Origin: Micromonospora globbae
GTDB lineage: Bacteria > Actinomycetota > Actinomycetes > Mycobacteriales > Micromonosporaceae
Direction: 5' to 3'
DNA: 64,000 nucleotides
Assembly (NCBI RefSeq): GCF_003610785.1
Contig: NZ_RAQQ01000018.1
Coordinates: forward strand, 1-64,000
Shown: in pieces, positions 36,599-46,600 of the stretch
How the letters are laid out: each line of letters starts with the position of its first letter
Position numbering within the stretch: the first letter of the stretch is position 1
The notes under the pieces: generated by a model
The model's database searches: none
The model's input: only the letters and a program-made list of their open reading frames with translations
What the model was told of the DNA's origin: nothing
Position numbers and translations under genes: made by a program

Positions 36599-37957
36599 TC
36601 AGGAGCCCACCGGGCTCGCGTTGCGGACCTGCTCGGCGATCCGTTCGGCGACCTCCCGGGCGGTCGTCTCGGTGGCGGCCTCGACCATCACCCGGACCAG
36701 CGGCTCGGTGCCCGACGGGCGCAGCAGCACCCGCCCGGTGCCGCCCAGTTCGGCCTCGGCCCGCTCGACCTCCGCGCGCACGGCCGGGGCGGCGGCGCCC
36801 ACGGTACGGTCGCCGACCGGCACGTTGATGAGCACCTGCGGAAGCTTGGTGACCACGGCGGCCAGGTCCGCGAGGCTGCGGCCGGTGGCCGCCATCCGCG
36901 CCATGAGGTGCAGGCCGGTGAGCACGCCGTCGCCGGTCGTGGCGTACGCCGGCATGACGATGTGCCCGCTCTGCTCACCGCCGAGCGCCAGCCCGGACGC
37001 GCGCAGCTCCTCCAGCACGTACCGGTCGCCGACCTTCGTCTCGACGAGCCGGATGCCCTCGGCGGACATGGCCAGCCGCAGCCCGAGGTTGCTCATCACG
37101 GTCGCCACGAGCGTGTCGTCGGTGAGCGTGCCGGCCTCCCGCATGGCGAGCGCGAGGATGGCCATGACCTGGTCGCCGTCGACCTCGTCACCCTCGGCGG
37201 TCACGGCCACGCACCGGTCCGCGTCGCCGTCGTGCGCGATGCCCAGGTGCGCGCCGTGCTCGACCACCGCGGCGCGGAGGGCCTCGATGTGGTTGGAGCC
37301 GCAGTCGTCGTTGATGTTGAGCCCGTCCGGCTCGGCGTGGATGGCGATCACCTCGGCGCCGGCCTCCCGGTAGGCCGCCGGGGCGACCTCCGCCGCCGCG
37401 CCGTTCGCGCAGTCGACCACGACCTTGATCCCGTCGAGTCGGTGCGGCACGGTGCCGACGAGGTGCTGCACGTAGTGGTCGGCGCCGTCGATCAGGTCGT
37501 GCACCCGACCGACGCCGGCGCCCACCGGACGGTCCCACGCCGTCGTGGCGTTCGCCTCGATCGCCGCCTCGATCTTCATCTCGATCTCGTCGGGCAGCTT
37601 GTGCCCACCGGCGGCGAAGAGCTTGATCCCGTTGTCCGGCATCGGGTTGTGCGACGCGGAGAGCATCACCCCGAGGTCGGCCTTGGCCTCGGCGGTCAGA
37701 TACGCCACCGCCGGGGTGGGCAGGACGCCGACCCGGATCACCGTGGCGCCGGCGCTGGTCAGCCCGGCCACGACGGCGGCCTCCAGCATCTCGCCACTGG
37801 CCCGGGTGTCCCGGCCGACCACCGCCACCGGCGGATGACTCCGGTCCGTCTCGGCGAGTGTGTGCGCCGCGGCCACCGCGACCGCGAGCGCCAACTCGGG
37901 CGTGAGATCCACGTTCGCCCGCCCGCGGACGCCGTCCGTGCCGAACAACCGACCCAT
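36599..37957 (-). CDS. glmM: Phosphoglucosamine mutase
   Basis: The 452-residue enzyme converts glucosamine-6-phosphate to the 1-phosphate. The active serine is in [15 protein letters not shown], the metal loop is AHDGDADRC, the sugar loop is [10 protein letters not shown] and the phosphate loop is [15 protein letters not shown] 37957 is chosen because family members start [12 protein letters not shown]. It follows the rplM-rpsI operon, with a terminator between, as in many actinobacteria. Confidence 0.96.
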   Translation of the reverse strand: MGRLFGTDGVRGRANVDLTPELALAVAVAAAHTLAETDRSHPPVAVVGRDTRASGEMLEAAVVAGLTSAGATVIRVGVLPTPAVAYLTAEAKADLGVMLSASHNPMPDNGIKLFAAGGHKLPDEIEMKIEAAIEANATTAWDRPVGAGVGRVHDLIDGADHYVQHLVGTVPHRLDGIKVVVDCANGAAAEVAPAAYREAGAEVIAIHAEPDGLNINDDCGSNHIEALRAAVVEHGAHLGIAHDGDADRCVAVTAEGDEVDGDQVMAILALAMREAGTLTDDTLVATVMSNLGLRLAMSAEGIRLVETKVGDRYVLEELRASGLALGGEQSGHIVMPAYATTGDGVLTGLHLMARMAATGRSLADLAAVVTKLPQVLINVPVGDRTVGAAAPAVRAEVERAEAELGGTGRVLLRPSGTEPLVRVMVEAATETTAREVAERIAEQVRNASPVGS

Positions 37958-38010
37958 ACCGCCGAACCTCCGTTGCCACGGCTGGAAGAAGAAGGAGGAA
38001 GAAAGGCGAA

Positions 38011-38051
38011 ACGGCCGGCCCACCTCCCGATGCGGGAGGCGGACCGGCCGT
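38011..38051 (-). terminator. Terminator of the rplM-rpsI operon
   Basis: A long stem (acggccggcccacctccc paired with gggaggcggaccggccgt, two mismatches, short gat loop region) lies 30 bases past the rpsI stop. In the leftward transcript it is followed by a pyrimidine-rich tract TTCGCCTTTCTTCC. It is a good intrinsic-type terminator. Confidence 0.8.
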
Positions 38052-38080
38052 CCGTCACACGTACAACGTGTAGCTGTTGA

Positions 38081-38545
38081 TCAGCGCTTCGAGTACTGGG
38101 GAGCCTTGCGGGCCTTCTTGAGGCCGTACTTCTTGCTCTCCTTGACCCGGGCGTCCCGGGTCAGGAAGCCGGCCTTCTTCAGGGCCGGGCGGTCGTCCGG
38201 CTCGTTGGCGATCAGGGCCCGGGCGATGGCGAGCCGCAGCGCACCGGCCTGGCCGGTGATGCCGCCGCCACGCAGGTTGGCGATGACGTCGAACGACTCC
38301 GCCTTCTCGGCGGTCACCAGCGGGTCCTTGATGAGCTGCTGGTGGACCTTGCTCGGGAAGTACGCCTCGAGGTCGCGGCCGTTGCAGGTGATCTTGCCGG
38401 TGCCCGGCACGATGCGCACCCGGACGATGGCCTCCTTGCGGCGGCCCACGGTCTGGATCGGACGGTCACCACGGGGCGCGCGGGCGACGGGCGCCGGCGC
38501 CTCGGTGGCCTCGGGGGCGACCTCGGTGACGGTGATGTCGGTCAT
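38081..38545 (-). CDS. rpsI: 30S ribosomal protein S9
   Basis: The 154-residue protein begins with an actinobacterial acidic Ala/Pro extension of about 37 residues. The S9 core follows: [34 protein letters not shown] and the C-terminal basic tail ending KAPQYSKR, which reaches the ribosomal P site. ATG 38545 is used. An upstream ATG would overlap rplM and adds eight non-conserved residues. Confidence 0.97.
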   Translation of the reverse strand: MTDITVTEVAPEATEAPAPVARAPRGDRPIQTVGRRKEAIVRVRIVPGTGKITCNGRDLEAYFPSKVHQQLIKDPLVTAEKAESFDVIANLRGGGITGQAGALRLAIARALIANEPDDRPALKKAGFLTRDARVKESKKYGLKKARKAPQYSKR

Positions 38546-38565
38546 GCTGCTTCCTTCGCCCGCGC

Positions 38566-39009
38566 TCACTGCGCGATCTGCTTGATCTCGAACGGCACCG
38601 GCTGCTGGGCGCCGTGCGGGTGCTCGGCACCGGCGTAGACCTTCAGCTTCTTGATGAGCTTACGGCCGAGCTTGTTGTGCGGGAGCATCCCCTTGACAGC
38701 CAGCTCGACGGCCCGCTCGGGACGCTTGGTCAGAAGCTCGTCGTAGCCGACCTGCTTCAGACCACCGGGGTAGCCGGAGTGGCGGTAGGCGATCTTCTGC
38801 TGCCGCTTGTTGCCGGTCAGCGCCACCTTGCTCGCGTTCACGATGACGACAAAGTCGCCCGTGTCGACGTGCGGCGCGAAGGTCGGCTTGTGCTTGCCAC
38901 GCAGCAACGTGGCGGCGTGGGTGGCCAGGCGGCCCAGCACGACATCAGAAGCGTCGATGACGTGCCACTGACGCTCGATCTCACCCGGCTTCGGGCTGTA
39001 CGTACGCAC
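38566..39009 (-). CDS. rplM: 50S ribosomal protein L13
   Basis: The 147-residue protein starts at GTG 39009 ([19 protein letters not shown]) and contains [19 protein letters not shown] and [13 protein letters not shown], both diagnostic of L13. It is first in the rplM-rpsI operon. The 215 bases upstream show no recognised promoter or leader structure. Confidence 0.97.
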   Translation of the reverse strand: MRTYSPKPGEIERQWHVIDASDVVLGRLATHAATLLRGKHKPTFAPHVDTGDFVVIVNASKVALTGNKRQQKIAYRHSGYPGGLKQVGYDELLTKRPERAVELAVKGMLPHNKLGRKLIKKLKVYAGAEHPHGAQQPVPFEIKQIAQ

Positions 39010-39224
39010 AGGTCTACCTTGTCTCGTCGTCGGTCTGGGGTCGCGCGCCGGGTCACCAGGCGCGCACGAACGACCAAGCGTACCTGATGGGGCACGCCTC
39101 TGGATGTCGTACAACAGCAGGCAACGATACCCGGCGCCCGGTCGGCTGGTCAAAACGGGGTCCCCACCCGGCGCGCCCGCCCGGCCGCCATGGTCGATGT
39201 CACACCCGACCGGCGGGCTCCGGG

Positions 39225-39270
39225 CCCGGTGCCGCGCCCCGGCTCAACCCGGTGCCGCGCCCCGGCTCAG
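39225..39270. repeat. 23-bp tandem duplication covering the toxin stop codon
   Basis: cccggtgccgcgccccggct plus three bases occurs twice in tandem (39225-39247 and 39248-39270), differing only at the last base. The right copy supplies the stop and last bases of the MazF-like gene. The left copy is non-coding. Confidence 0.75.
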
Positions 39271-39560
39271 AGCTGCTGGAGGATGCGCAGCGCGCGCCCC
39301 ACCCGTTGCATGGTCCCGCTGTCCGCCACGTCCACGCACTCGGTGAACCACTTCTTCATCGGTGAGGAGAGGCGGTCCGGCATGATCACGTACCGGCCCA
39401 TCGGCACGGCGAGCGGTGAGTCCCGCAGCAGCTCCTGCTCGACCACCTCGGCCACGATCACGATGGGTACGGCGGTGGAGTTGTAGACGTCCGAGCTGAT
39501 CACCAGCCCGAGCCGTTCCCGGGCGCCCTCGATGCGCCAGACCTCTCCCCTACGCAGCAC
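39267..39560 (-). CDS. MazF/PemK-family toxin (endoribonuclease)
   Basis: The 97-residue protein has the PemK/MazF fold pattern: LRRGEVWRIEG at the start, RLGLVISSDVYN, then a strand-rich core and a C-terminal helix MQRVGRALRIL. Such toxins cut mRNA at short motifs. Starting at GTG 39560, it overlaps the upstream antitoxin gene by 11 bases, the usual order for a MazEF-type pair. Confidence 0.85.
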   Translation of the reverse strand: MLRRGEVWRIEGARERLGLVISSDVYNSTAVPIVIVAEVVEQELLRDSPLAVPMGRYVIMPDRLSSPMKKWFTECVDVADSGTMQRVGRALRILQQL

Positions 39561-39807
39561 GCGGACGCCCGCCGAAGAGCAGGTCGTCGACCATGTCCAC
39601 CTCGCGGGCGTCGGCGAGCGCGGCCGACTCGAGATCCATGCCGGCGCGCTCGACCGCGTCGGCGTGGGCGGCGAAGACCTCGCGCAGCGCCTTCTCCCGG
39701 GCCGCCTGGTCCATCCACGCCGAGAGCGACAGCCCCTCGCGCTTGGCGAACCGCCGGGCCTCCTCGATCGTCTCGTCGGAGAACGACAGTGTCACCTTGG
39801 CAGTCAT
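39550..39807 (-). CDS. MazE-like antitoxin
   Basis: The 85-residue protein has a short N-terminal strand plus helices, AKVTLSFSDETIEEARRFAKREG, typical of a ribbon-helix-helix DNA-binding antitoxin. An acidic C-terminus (ADAREVDMVDDLLFGG) would wrap the toxin. It is first in the pair, overlaps the toxin gene, and should autorepress the operon. Confidence 0.82.
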   Translation of the reverse strand: MTAKVTLSFSDETIEEARRFAKREGLSLSAWMDQAAREKALREVFAAHADAVERAGMDLESAALADAREVDMVDDLLFGGRPRAA

Positions 39808-39936
39808 GCCGGAGAGACTACCCCTCGGTATGACTCTCAGTCATCCCGGCAACCGGCGGGCGGCAAACCGGACATCACGGCCTTCCGGCCGGGCCGGGCG
39901 GCGCTCAGGCCGGGCCGGGCCGCATCGGGCCGACGC

Positions 39937-40632
39937 TCAGGGGCGGCGGCCACCGAAGACCGCGAAGCGCCACTCCTTGAAGAAGCAGTCGACGTCGGCG
40001 AGGCCGGCATCGGCGAGCCACCGGCACTGGTCGGCCACCGGCGCCGGCCGGTCGTGCCGCATCCGCTCCCGTGCCGCCGCGATCTCGTCGGCGTCCGAGC
40101 CGAGTTCGGTGATCCGCGCCGTCCACACCTCGTCGTACCGGCGGTCCAGGGCGGGCGTCGGCCCGGCCACCTGCTCGGCGTTGACGAACACCCCGCCCGG
40201 CACCAGCGCGTCGGCCGCCCGCCGGTAGAGCGCCCGCTTGCCGTCGTCGTCCAGGTGGTGGATCGCCAGCGCGCTGACCACCGCGTCGTACCGGCCGGCC
40301 GGGAGCGGGTCGGCCAGGTCGGCGATCACGGTCCGGTGCGGCACGTCCCGGTCGCGCAGGTGGTCGCGGGCCACCGCCAGCATGGCCGGCGCCGCGTCGA
40401 CCAGGGTGAGCCGTACCCCGGGCACGGCGGCGGCGACCAGCAGGGACAGCAGGCCGGTGCCGGCGCCCAGGTCGAGCACCTCGGGGGTACGCCCGGCGGC
40501 CAGCGCGGCGCGCAGCGGCGGCGCCGCCACCTCGACGGCCGTGCCGTAGAACGCGTCGAAGCAGGGCACCAGCCGGCGGCGGGCCTCGTCGTAGGTGCCG
40601 GCGACGGCGTCGAACGCCTCGGCGACGGTCAT
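39937..40632 (-). CDS. Class I SAM-dependent methyltransferase
   Basis: The 231-residue enzyme has SAM motif VLDLGAGTGLLSLLVAA (about 50-66), acidic loop LTLVDAAPAMLAVA and the fourth-strand motif YDAVVSALAIHHLDD. It most resembles small-molecule methyltransferases of the Methyltransf_25 type. The substrate is unknown. ATG 40632 is preferred (GGGAGG just upstream). ATG 40668 adds twelve residues. It is divergent from the HemD-like gene. Confidence 0.83.
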   Translation of the reverse strand: MTVAEAFDAVAGTYDEARRRLVPCFDAFYGTAVEVAAPPLRAALAAGRTPEVLDLGAGTGLLSLLVAAAVPGVRLTLVDAAPAMLAVARDHLRDRDVPHRTVIADLADPLPAGRYDAVVSALAIHHLDDDGKRALYRRAADALVPGGVFVNAEQVAGPTPALDRRYDEVWTARITELGSDADEIAAARERMRHDRPAPVADQCRWLADAGLADVDCFFKEWRFAVFGGRRP

Positions 40633-41028
40633 GGCGCCCTCCCAGAATCCAGGAAACCTGTCCCACATCCTAAACGTCCGAGAGCGGCCGGTCACCGTCT
40701 GGCGGTGTGAGCCGGCCGTGACAGGACCGAAACAGGAGGGACCCGGGCCGGAAACCGCCCGGCGGCACGCTGTGCCCGCATGACGCACGGTGCGCGGACG
40801 GCCACGCGGCCCCCGGCGAGCCGTGCCCGCACCACCACGACGGCCGGCGGCCCGTCGTCGACCGCCGGCGGCGAACGGACCCCGGGCGGCACCCGCCGAG
40901 GCCGCCCGACCTCTCGCCGGCGGCGGGCGGACCGCGTGGCGGCACCGCCGGACGCCGCCCCGGGCGCGGACGCCGTGGCCGCGGACGGGGCGCGCCGCCG
41001 GACGGGTGCGGACGCGACAGGAGGGGTG
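40633..41028. promoter_or_regulatory. Divergent gap between methyltransferase and HemD-like gene
   Basis: The stretch of 396 bases carries the promoters of both genes. Its right part (40780-41028) stays open in frame with the HemD-like gene but would encode only an Arg/Pro/Thr-rich stretch unlike that family. I read it as leader rather than coding. No clear operator, hairpin or RNA gene was recognised. Confidence 0.4.
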
Positions 41029-42111
41029 ATGCGGGAGGAACTCGCCGGCTTCACCGTCGGAGTGACCGCGCACCGGCGGCACGACGAACTGGCCGCGCTG
41101 CTGGAGCGGCGAGGCGCCCGGGTCGTGCTCGCCCCGGCGGTGCGGATCGTGCCGCTGACCGACGACACCGGGCTCCGCGAGGCGACCCGTGCCTGCCTCG
41201 ACCGGCCTCCGGACGTCCTGGTGGCGAACGCCGGCATGCGGGGCTGGCTGGAGGCGGCCGAGGGGTGGGGTCTGGGCGAGCCGCTGCGCGCGGCGCTGGC
41301 CCGGGCGTACGTGGTGGCCCGCGGCCCCGCGGCGCGCGCCGCCGTCCGTGCCGCCGGCCTGCGCGACCGGTGGTCCCCGCGTACCGAGGACTGCGACGAG
41401 GTGGTCGACCACCTGCGCCGGAGGGGGATCGCCGGGCGGGTGGTCGCCACGCAGCTGCACGGCGACTGGCAGCCGGAGTGCACCCTCGCGCTGGAGGCGG
41501 CCGGCGCGACGGTCGTCGAGGTGCCGGTCCACCGGTGGGCGCCGCCGACCGACCCGGCGCCGCTGCACCGGCTCGTCGACCTGATCGCCAACCGGCTGGT
41601 CGACGCGGTCACGTTCACCTCCGCACCGGCGGCGGAGGCCCTGCTGCGGGCCGCCGGGGACCGCAGCGAGGCGGTGCTCGCCGCGTTCCGGACGGAGGTG
41701 CTGGCCGGCTGCGTCGGACCGGTCACCGCGGAGCCGCTGCGACGGCGCGGGGTGCCGGTACGCACACCGGACCGCGCCCGGATCGACGCGCTGGTCCGCA
41801 CCATCGCCGACGAGCTGCCCCGGCGCACGGTGAGTTGCCGTGCGGCCGGGCACGTCCTCACCCTGCGCGGGCACGCGGCGGTGGTCGACGGGGAACTGCG
41901 CCCGCTCGCGCCGGCCCCGATGGCGGTCCTCCGGGCGCTCGCGCAGCGGCCCGGGCGGGTGCTGTCCCGGGCCGCCCTGCTGCGGACGCTGCCGCGCGGA
42001 GCGGACGAGCACGCGGTGGAGATGGCGGTGGCCCGCCTCCGTGCCGGCCTGCGCGCTCCCCGCGTCGTGCAGACCGTCGTCAAGCGCGGCTACCGCCTGC
42101 GCGTGGACTGA
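41029..42111 (+). CDS. Uroporphyrinogen-III synthase domain fused to an OmpR-type winged helix
   Basis: The 360-residue protein has a HemD-like domain (about residues 1-255, with ELAGFTVGVTAHRRHDELAALL and VDAVTFTSAPAAEALL) joined to a C-terminal winged helix (about 265-355, with PLAPAPMAVLRALA and ending VQTVVKRGYRLRVD). Actinobacterial proteins of this build, such as Streptomyces NnaR and the Rv0260c family, act as regulators, notably of nitrate/nitrite assimilation. It may therefore not be the housekeeping HemD. No nitrogen-assimilation gene is nearby. ATG 41029 follows AGGAGGGG. Confidence 0.82.
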   Translation: MREELAGFTVGVTAHRRHDELAALLERRGARVVLAPAVRIVPLTDDTGLREATRACLDRPPDVLVANAGMRGWLEAAEGWGLGEPLRAALARAYVVARGPAARAAVRAAGLRDRWSPRTEDCDEVVDHLRRRGIAGRVVATQLHGDWQPECTLALEAAGATVVEVPVHRWAPPTDPAPLHRLVDLIANRLVDAVTFTSAPAAEALLRAAGDRSEAVLAAFRTEVLAGCVGPVTAEPLRRRGVPVRTPDRARIDALVRTIADELPRRTVSCRAAGHVLTLRGHAAVVDGELRPLAPAPMAVLRALAQRPGRVLSRAALLRTLPRGADEHAVEMAVARLRAGLRAPRVVQTVVKRGYRLRVD

Positions 42112-42163
42112 CCGCCGCGCGCCGTGGGCACTCGGGCGCGGCGTGGCCCCCGCCGGCGGCGGG

Positions 42164-42787
42164 TCAGCCGACGGGCGCCGGGTACCCCCGGCCGTGCTCG
42201 GCCTGGAGCCGGATCATGGCGTGCTCGACGACGGTGACCAGCACCTGCTTCACCGAGTCCCGGCGGCGGGCGTCGGTCATGATCAGCGGCACGTCGGGCG
42301 AGATAGCCAGCGCCTCGCGAACCTCCTCCAGCTCGTAGCGCGGCGCACCGTCGAAGCAGTTCAGCGCGACCACGTACGGCAGCTTGCGGTTCTCGAAGTA
42401 GTCCAGCGGCGCGAAGGCGTCGGTGATCCGGCGGGTGTCCACCAGCACGGCGGCCCCCACCGCACCCCGGATGATCTCGTCCCACATGAACCAGAAGCGG
42501 GTCTGACCCGGCGTACCGAACAGGTAGAGGATCAGGTCGTCGGCCATCGTGATACGGCCGAAGTCCATGGCGACGGTGGTGGTCTCCTTGCCCGGCACCT
42601 TGGACGGGTCGTCGATCCCGACACCCGCCGCGGTCATCACCGCCTCGGTCCGCAGCGGGGTGATCTCGGAGATCGAACCGACCAGTGTGGTCTTGCCGAC
42701 GCCGAACCCGCCCGCGATGACGATCTTGGCGGAGACGATCCCGCGGCTCTGCTGCCCCCTGGCGGGGTCATAGCCTGCGAAGTCCAC
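42164..42787 (-). CDS. cvnD: Conservon GTP-binding protein CvnD
   Basis: The 207-residue Ras-like GTPase has the P-loop IVIAGGFGVGKTTL (about 22-35), switch region with LRTEAVMTAAGVGID, GTPGQ in place of the usual DxxG and ALNCFDG at the base-recognition site. It is the last gene of the four-gene conservon and overlaps cvnC by 20 bases. CvnD proteins bind the upstream roadblock protein and signal from the CvnA sensor, in a way likened to eukaryotic G-protein modules. Confidence 0.92.
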   Translation of the reverse strand: MDFAGYDPARGQQSRGIVSAKIVIAGGFGVGKTTLVGSISEITPLRTEAVMTAAGVGIDDPSKVPGKETTTVAMDFGRITMADDLILYLFGTPGQTRFWFMWDEIIRGAVGAAVLVDTRRITDAFAPLDYFENRKLPYVVALNCFDGAPRYELEEVREALAISPDVPLIMTDARRRDSVKQVLVTVVEHAMIRLQAEHGRGYPAPVG

Positions 42788-43130
42788 TTAGCACCCTTCC
42801 CAGCAGTTCCATCCGCTCCTCGAACCCCTCGGCGGGAGCAGCAGCGTGTAGCGTCAGCAGGCCCTCGGCCACCATGTCGGCGACCAGCACCCGGGCGACG
42901 CCGAGCGGCATCCGGGTGTACGCGGCGATCTCCGCCAGCGACTGCGCGCGTCCCTCGCAGACGGTGGCGATGCGGTGCTTGTCGTGGCCGGCGAAGCGGG
43001 ACTCGGCGACCTGGGTGGGCGTCGCCATGAGGACCGCTTCCAGAGCGATGTCCTGCCGGGGCTCCGTACGGCCGCGGGTGACCGCGTACGGGCGCACCAG
43101 CGCGCCGCGCGGGTCACGCCGGGGTTCCAT
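42768..43130 (-). CDS. cvnC: Conservon DUF742 protein CvnC
   Basis: The 120-residue DUF742 protein begins LVRPYAVTRGRTEP-like (VRPYAVTRGRTEPRQD). It has the family segment CEGRAQSLAEIAAYTRMPLGVARVLVADM, a winged-helix-like region, and ends VLSGLRRL. CvnC is required for conservon signalling, but its biochemical role is not settled. Its end overlaps cvnD. Confidence 0.92.
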   Translation of the reverse strand: MEPRRDPRGALVRPYAVTRGRTEPRQDIALEAVLMATPTQVAESRFAGHDKHRIATVCEGRAQSLAEIAAYTRMPLGVARVLVADMVAEGLLTLHAAAPAEGFEERMELLGRVLSGLRRL

Positions 43131-43216
43131 CCGCGATCACCTCCTCTCCGTGCCGGCGCCCGTGCGGCCCCGGCCCCTTCCCGTTCCTGTGCGGGCGCGC
43201 GGGCGCGCCCCGTGTG

Positions 43217-43624
43217 CTACGAGCGCACCGCGTCCCGCGGCAGCGGCACCAGCGCGGCGCCGACCCGCTCGACCAGCAACGCCATCTCGTAACCGACCTG
43301 ACCCACGTCGCAACTGCGGGCGGCCAGCACCGCCATGGAGGACCCGTCGCTGATCGACATGAGGAACAGGTAGCCGCTGTCCATCTCGATGACGGTCTGC
43401 AGCACGCCGCCGGCGCTGAACATCCGGGCGGCACCCTCCGTCAGGCTCACCACGCCGGACGTGATGGCGGCGAGCTGGTCCGCCCGGTCCGGGGGCAGGT
43501 CCCGGGACGAGGCGAGCAGCAGCCCGTCGGCGGACACCGCCACGACGTGGGCGATCCCCGCCACGCTGTCGGCGAAGTTGGTGAGCAGCCAACCCATGTC
43601 CTGCATGGCCGCTGGCCTGTTCAT
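43217..43624 (-). CDS. cvnB: Conservon roadblock/LC7 protein CvnB
   Basis: The 135-residue roadblock-domain protein contains MGWLLTNFADSVAGIAHVVAVSADG and LLASSRDLPPDRADQLAAI. Roadblock proteins regulate small GTPases, here presumably CvnD. Its start overlaps the cvnA stop in ATGA, so sensor and roadblock protein are translationally coupled. Confidence 0.92.
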   Translation of the reverse strand: MNRPAAMQDMGWLLTNFADSVAGIAHVVAVSADGLLLASSRDLPPDRADQLAAITSGVVSLTEGAARMFSAGGVLQTVIEMDSGYLFLMSISDGSSMAVLAARSCDVGQVGYEMALLVERVGAALVPLPRDAVRS

Positions 43625-46600
43625 CGGGTCTCCTTGGTAGAGGTGCGGTTCTGGTCCGTACCGGCCGACCGACCGCGTTGCACGCCGCGGTGGTAGGCCG
43701 ACAACAGACCACGTACGTCGTCCGGGCTGCGCCGGGTGCGCTGCTGGCCGCCGCGCGGCTCGACACCGCCGGGGACGAGCTGGGCCTGCGGCACGCGCTT
43801 GGGCAGACCGGACCGGGTGGTCCCGCCGGTGGCCGGCTCGGCCGCCCGGCTGGCGCGCGACCAGCCCTCGTCGGCCGCCGTCCGCCAGGCCCCGGCGTCA
43901 CTGTCCGGCGCGGAGGACGCCGTGCTCGCGGCGGGCGTCGCGCTCGCGGGGGGCGCGGCCGTGCTCGCGGCGGTCGTGGCCGTGCTCGCGGCGGTCGCGG
44001 CCGTGCTCGCCGGCGGAGTGTACGACGGCGGCGGCTGGGGCGGGGGGACGGCGCCGCTGCCACCGGGGGTACGGGTGGGCAGTGGCGGGGCCGGGGCGGC
44101 CGGAGCCGTGGCCGCCGGGGCGGCGCTGGCGCCGACGGTCGGGGCGGCACTGGCCACCGGCGCGGTGGTCGGGGCGGCGGACGGCGTACCGGCGGGCGGC
44201 TCGTCGAACTGCGGCCGGGTGAAGATCGCCGTGGCGTCGTTGCCGTGGGAGCGGAACCAGACCGCCTCCATCTCCCGGAAGATCGGCGCCTCGGCCGCCG
44301 GCTCGGGACGCGCCGCGACCGGTGCCGGCGGGACGGCCGGCATGGGCGGCGGAGCCGCCGGCACGGGCGGGGCGGGCGGGGCGGCGCCCGGCCCCGCGGT
44401 GGGCCCGAGCGGCAGCCCCGCCGCGGACGACAGGTCGGTGGCGCTGGTGGCCGGCGAGCGCCGGGGCAGCGGGGCGAGCGTCGGGTGGGCGGCCGTCGGG
44501 TTGTCGGCGAGCCCACCGGCGTACGCCGGCCGGGCCGGCGGCGTCGCGGGAGCGGGTGGCGCGGCCGGCGGCGTGGCGGTCAGGCCGCCCGCCGACACGG
44601 CCGGGGCGCCGTCCTGGGCGTCCATCGGGGACTGCCACGGTGCCGGCGCCGGCGCGCTCGTGCGCCACTGGCTGGTCAGGGTGGCGGCCGAGGTGAGGCC
44701 GGTACGCGGCTCGGCGAGCGCCACCGGGGTGTGGGGCGCCTGCTCGACCGCCATCGGCTGCCGCGGCCTCGTGAGCGTCTGCTCCCGACCCCGGTGCGTC
44801 GGCAGCACCACCGTGGAATTGGGCAGGGTCACCTGCGCGACGGTGCCGCCCTCGACGTTGCGCCGCAGCTCGACGCGGATGCCGTAGCGTGCCGCCAGCC
44901 GGCTCACCACCGCGAGACCCATCAGCCGGAACGCCGCGACGTCCACTGTCGGCGGCGCCGCCAGCCGGCGGTTCAGCGAGTCGAGCTGCTCGTCGGTGAG
45001 GCCGAGCCCGCGGTCCTCGATCTGGATGAGCACGTAGTCCCGGATGCGCCGGCCGTCGGCGACGACGATCGTGTTCGGCGGCGAGAACCGGGTCGCGTTG
45101 TCCAGCAGCTCGGCGACGAGCCGGACCACGTCGTTGACGGCGTGCGCCGCCACCGAGATGTCGGTGTCGACGGTGCCGAACTCGATGCGGTTGTAGAGCT
45201 CGACCTCGGACTGCGCGGCGCGCAGCACGTCCACGAGCAGGGCGTCGTCGCGCCGCGGCACGGCCGAGTCGGCGCCGGCCAGCACCAGCAGGTTCTCGTC
45301 GTTGCGGCGCATCCGGGTGGCCAGGTGGTCCAGCTCGAAGAGCTGGGCGAGGCGCTTCGGGTCCTCCTCGCCGCGCTCGATGGCGTCCAGCTCGCCGATC
45401 ATCCGGTCGACCAGCGTCTGGCTCCGCCGGGCCAGGTTGAGGAACATCGCCGAAACGCTCGTACGCAGGGCGGCCTGCTCGGCGGCGATCCGCACCGCCT
45501 CCCGGTGCACCACGTTGAAGGCGGTGGCGACCTGGCCGACCTCGTCGCGGTTGGTGAGGTTGATCGGGTCGCGGACCTGCCGGACGATCTCGTCCACGCC
45601 GCCCTCGCCGACGCTGCCCATGTTCTGCAGGCGCTGCACGGCGTCGGGCAGGTCGTGGTTGGCCACCGAGAGGGCGCCCTCGCGGAGCCGGCGCAGCGAG
45701 TCGTTGAGCGACCGGGCCAGCACGACGGCGAGCGTCACGGCGATCACCAGCGTGAGCAGCACGAGCACCGACTCGATGAGCGCCTGCTGGATGACATCCG
45801 AGCGCGCCTGGTCGGTCTGGGCGAAGAGCGCGTCCTGCAACTGGATCTCGGCCCAGCGCATCAGGTCGTTGACCGCGCCGATGGCGGCGGTGGCGGCCGC
45901 CGCGGTGACGAACGGGCGCTGGCCGACCGAGCGGGTGATGTCCGCGGCGACCCGGTCGGCGAGGCCGACCGCGTCACCGGAGACGGTGCTGTTCACGAGG
46001 GCCTGCTGCGCCGGGTCGGCGGTCAGCGAGAAGGCGAGCAGCGCCTCCTGCTGGCTGGTCAGCGTGGCCACGAACGACGAGAACTGCTCCTCGTCGAGCT
46101 GGCCGGCGCTGAGCGCGGTGAAGGCCACCGCCTCCTCCTCGGCCACCGCGGCCTTCGCGCGGGCGAAGGCCGCGACGGCGCGGCGGGCGTCCGCGAGGCG
46201 CTCGCTGCCGGGCAGCTGGGCCAGCCCGTCGCCGTACGAGACCAGGTCGTCGAGGATGACGCCGTAGCGGAGCACGGCCTCGGCGATCGCCATCTGCCGG
46301 CGGTCCAGCACCTCCTGCCGGGTGCTGTCCAGCGTCTCCAGGTGGGCGTCGATGGCGGCCAGCCGCTCGCGCAGGGCGGCCGGCACGTCGTCACCGACGC
46401 GCCGGCGCTCCTCGCGGTACGCGTCGACGCGCTGCTGGGTCTCGCGGACGCGCAGGTTGTAGGCGTCGGCCTGCTGCTGCGGCGCGGCCAGGTACTCCGC
46501 CGCGGCCATCCGCTCGGCGTGCAGGTCCTGGGTCAGCGCGGAGACGTCGACGGCCAACTGCGTCAGCGACCGGGCCTGGGTGGCGTCGAGGGCGCCCTGC

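Noticed and set aside
34098-37373. A 1091-codon plus-strand frame overlapping the FtsX permease, its ATPase and glmM
   Set aside because: It spans three real genes in the wrong frame or strand. The permease, ATPase and glmM all have clear family motifs.
40780-41028. N-terminal extension of the HemD-like protein
   Set aside because: The 83 codons are Arg/Pro/Thr-rich with no similarity to the family. A good ribosome site stands before ATG 41029.
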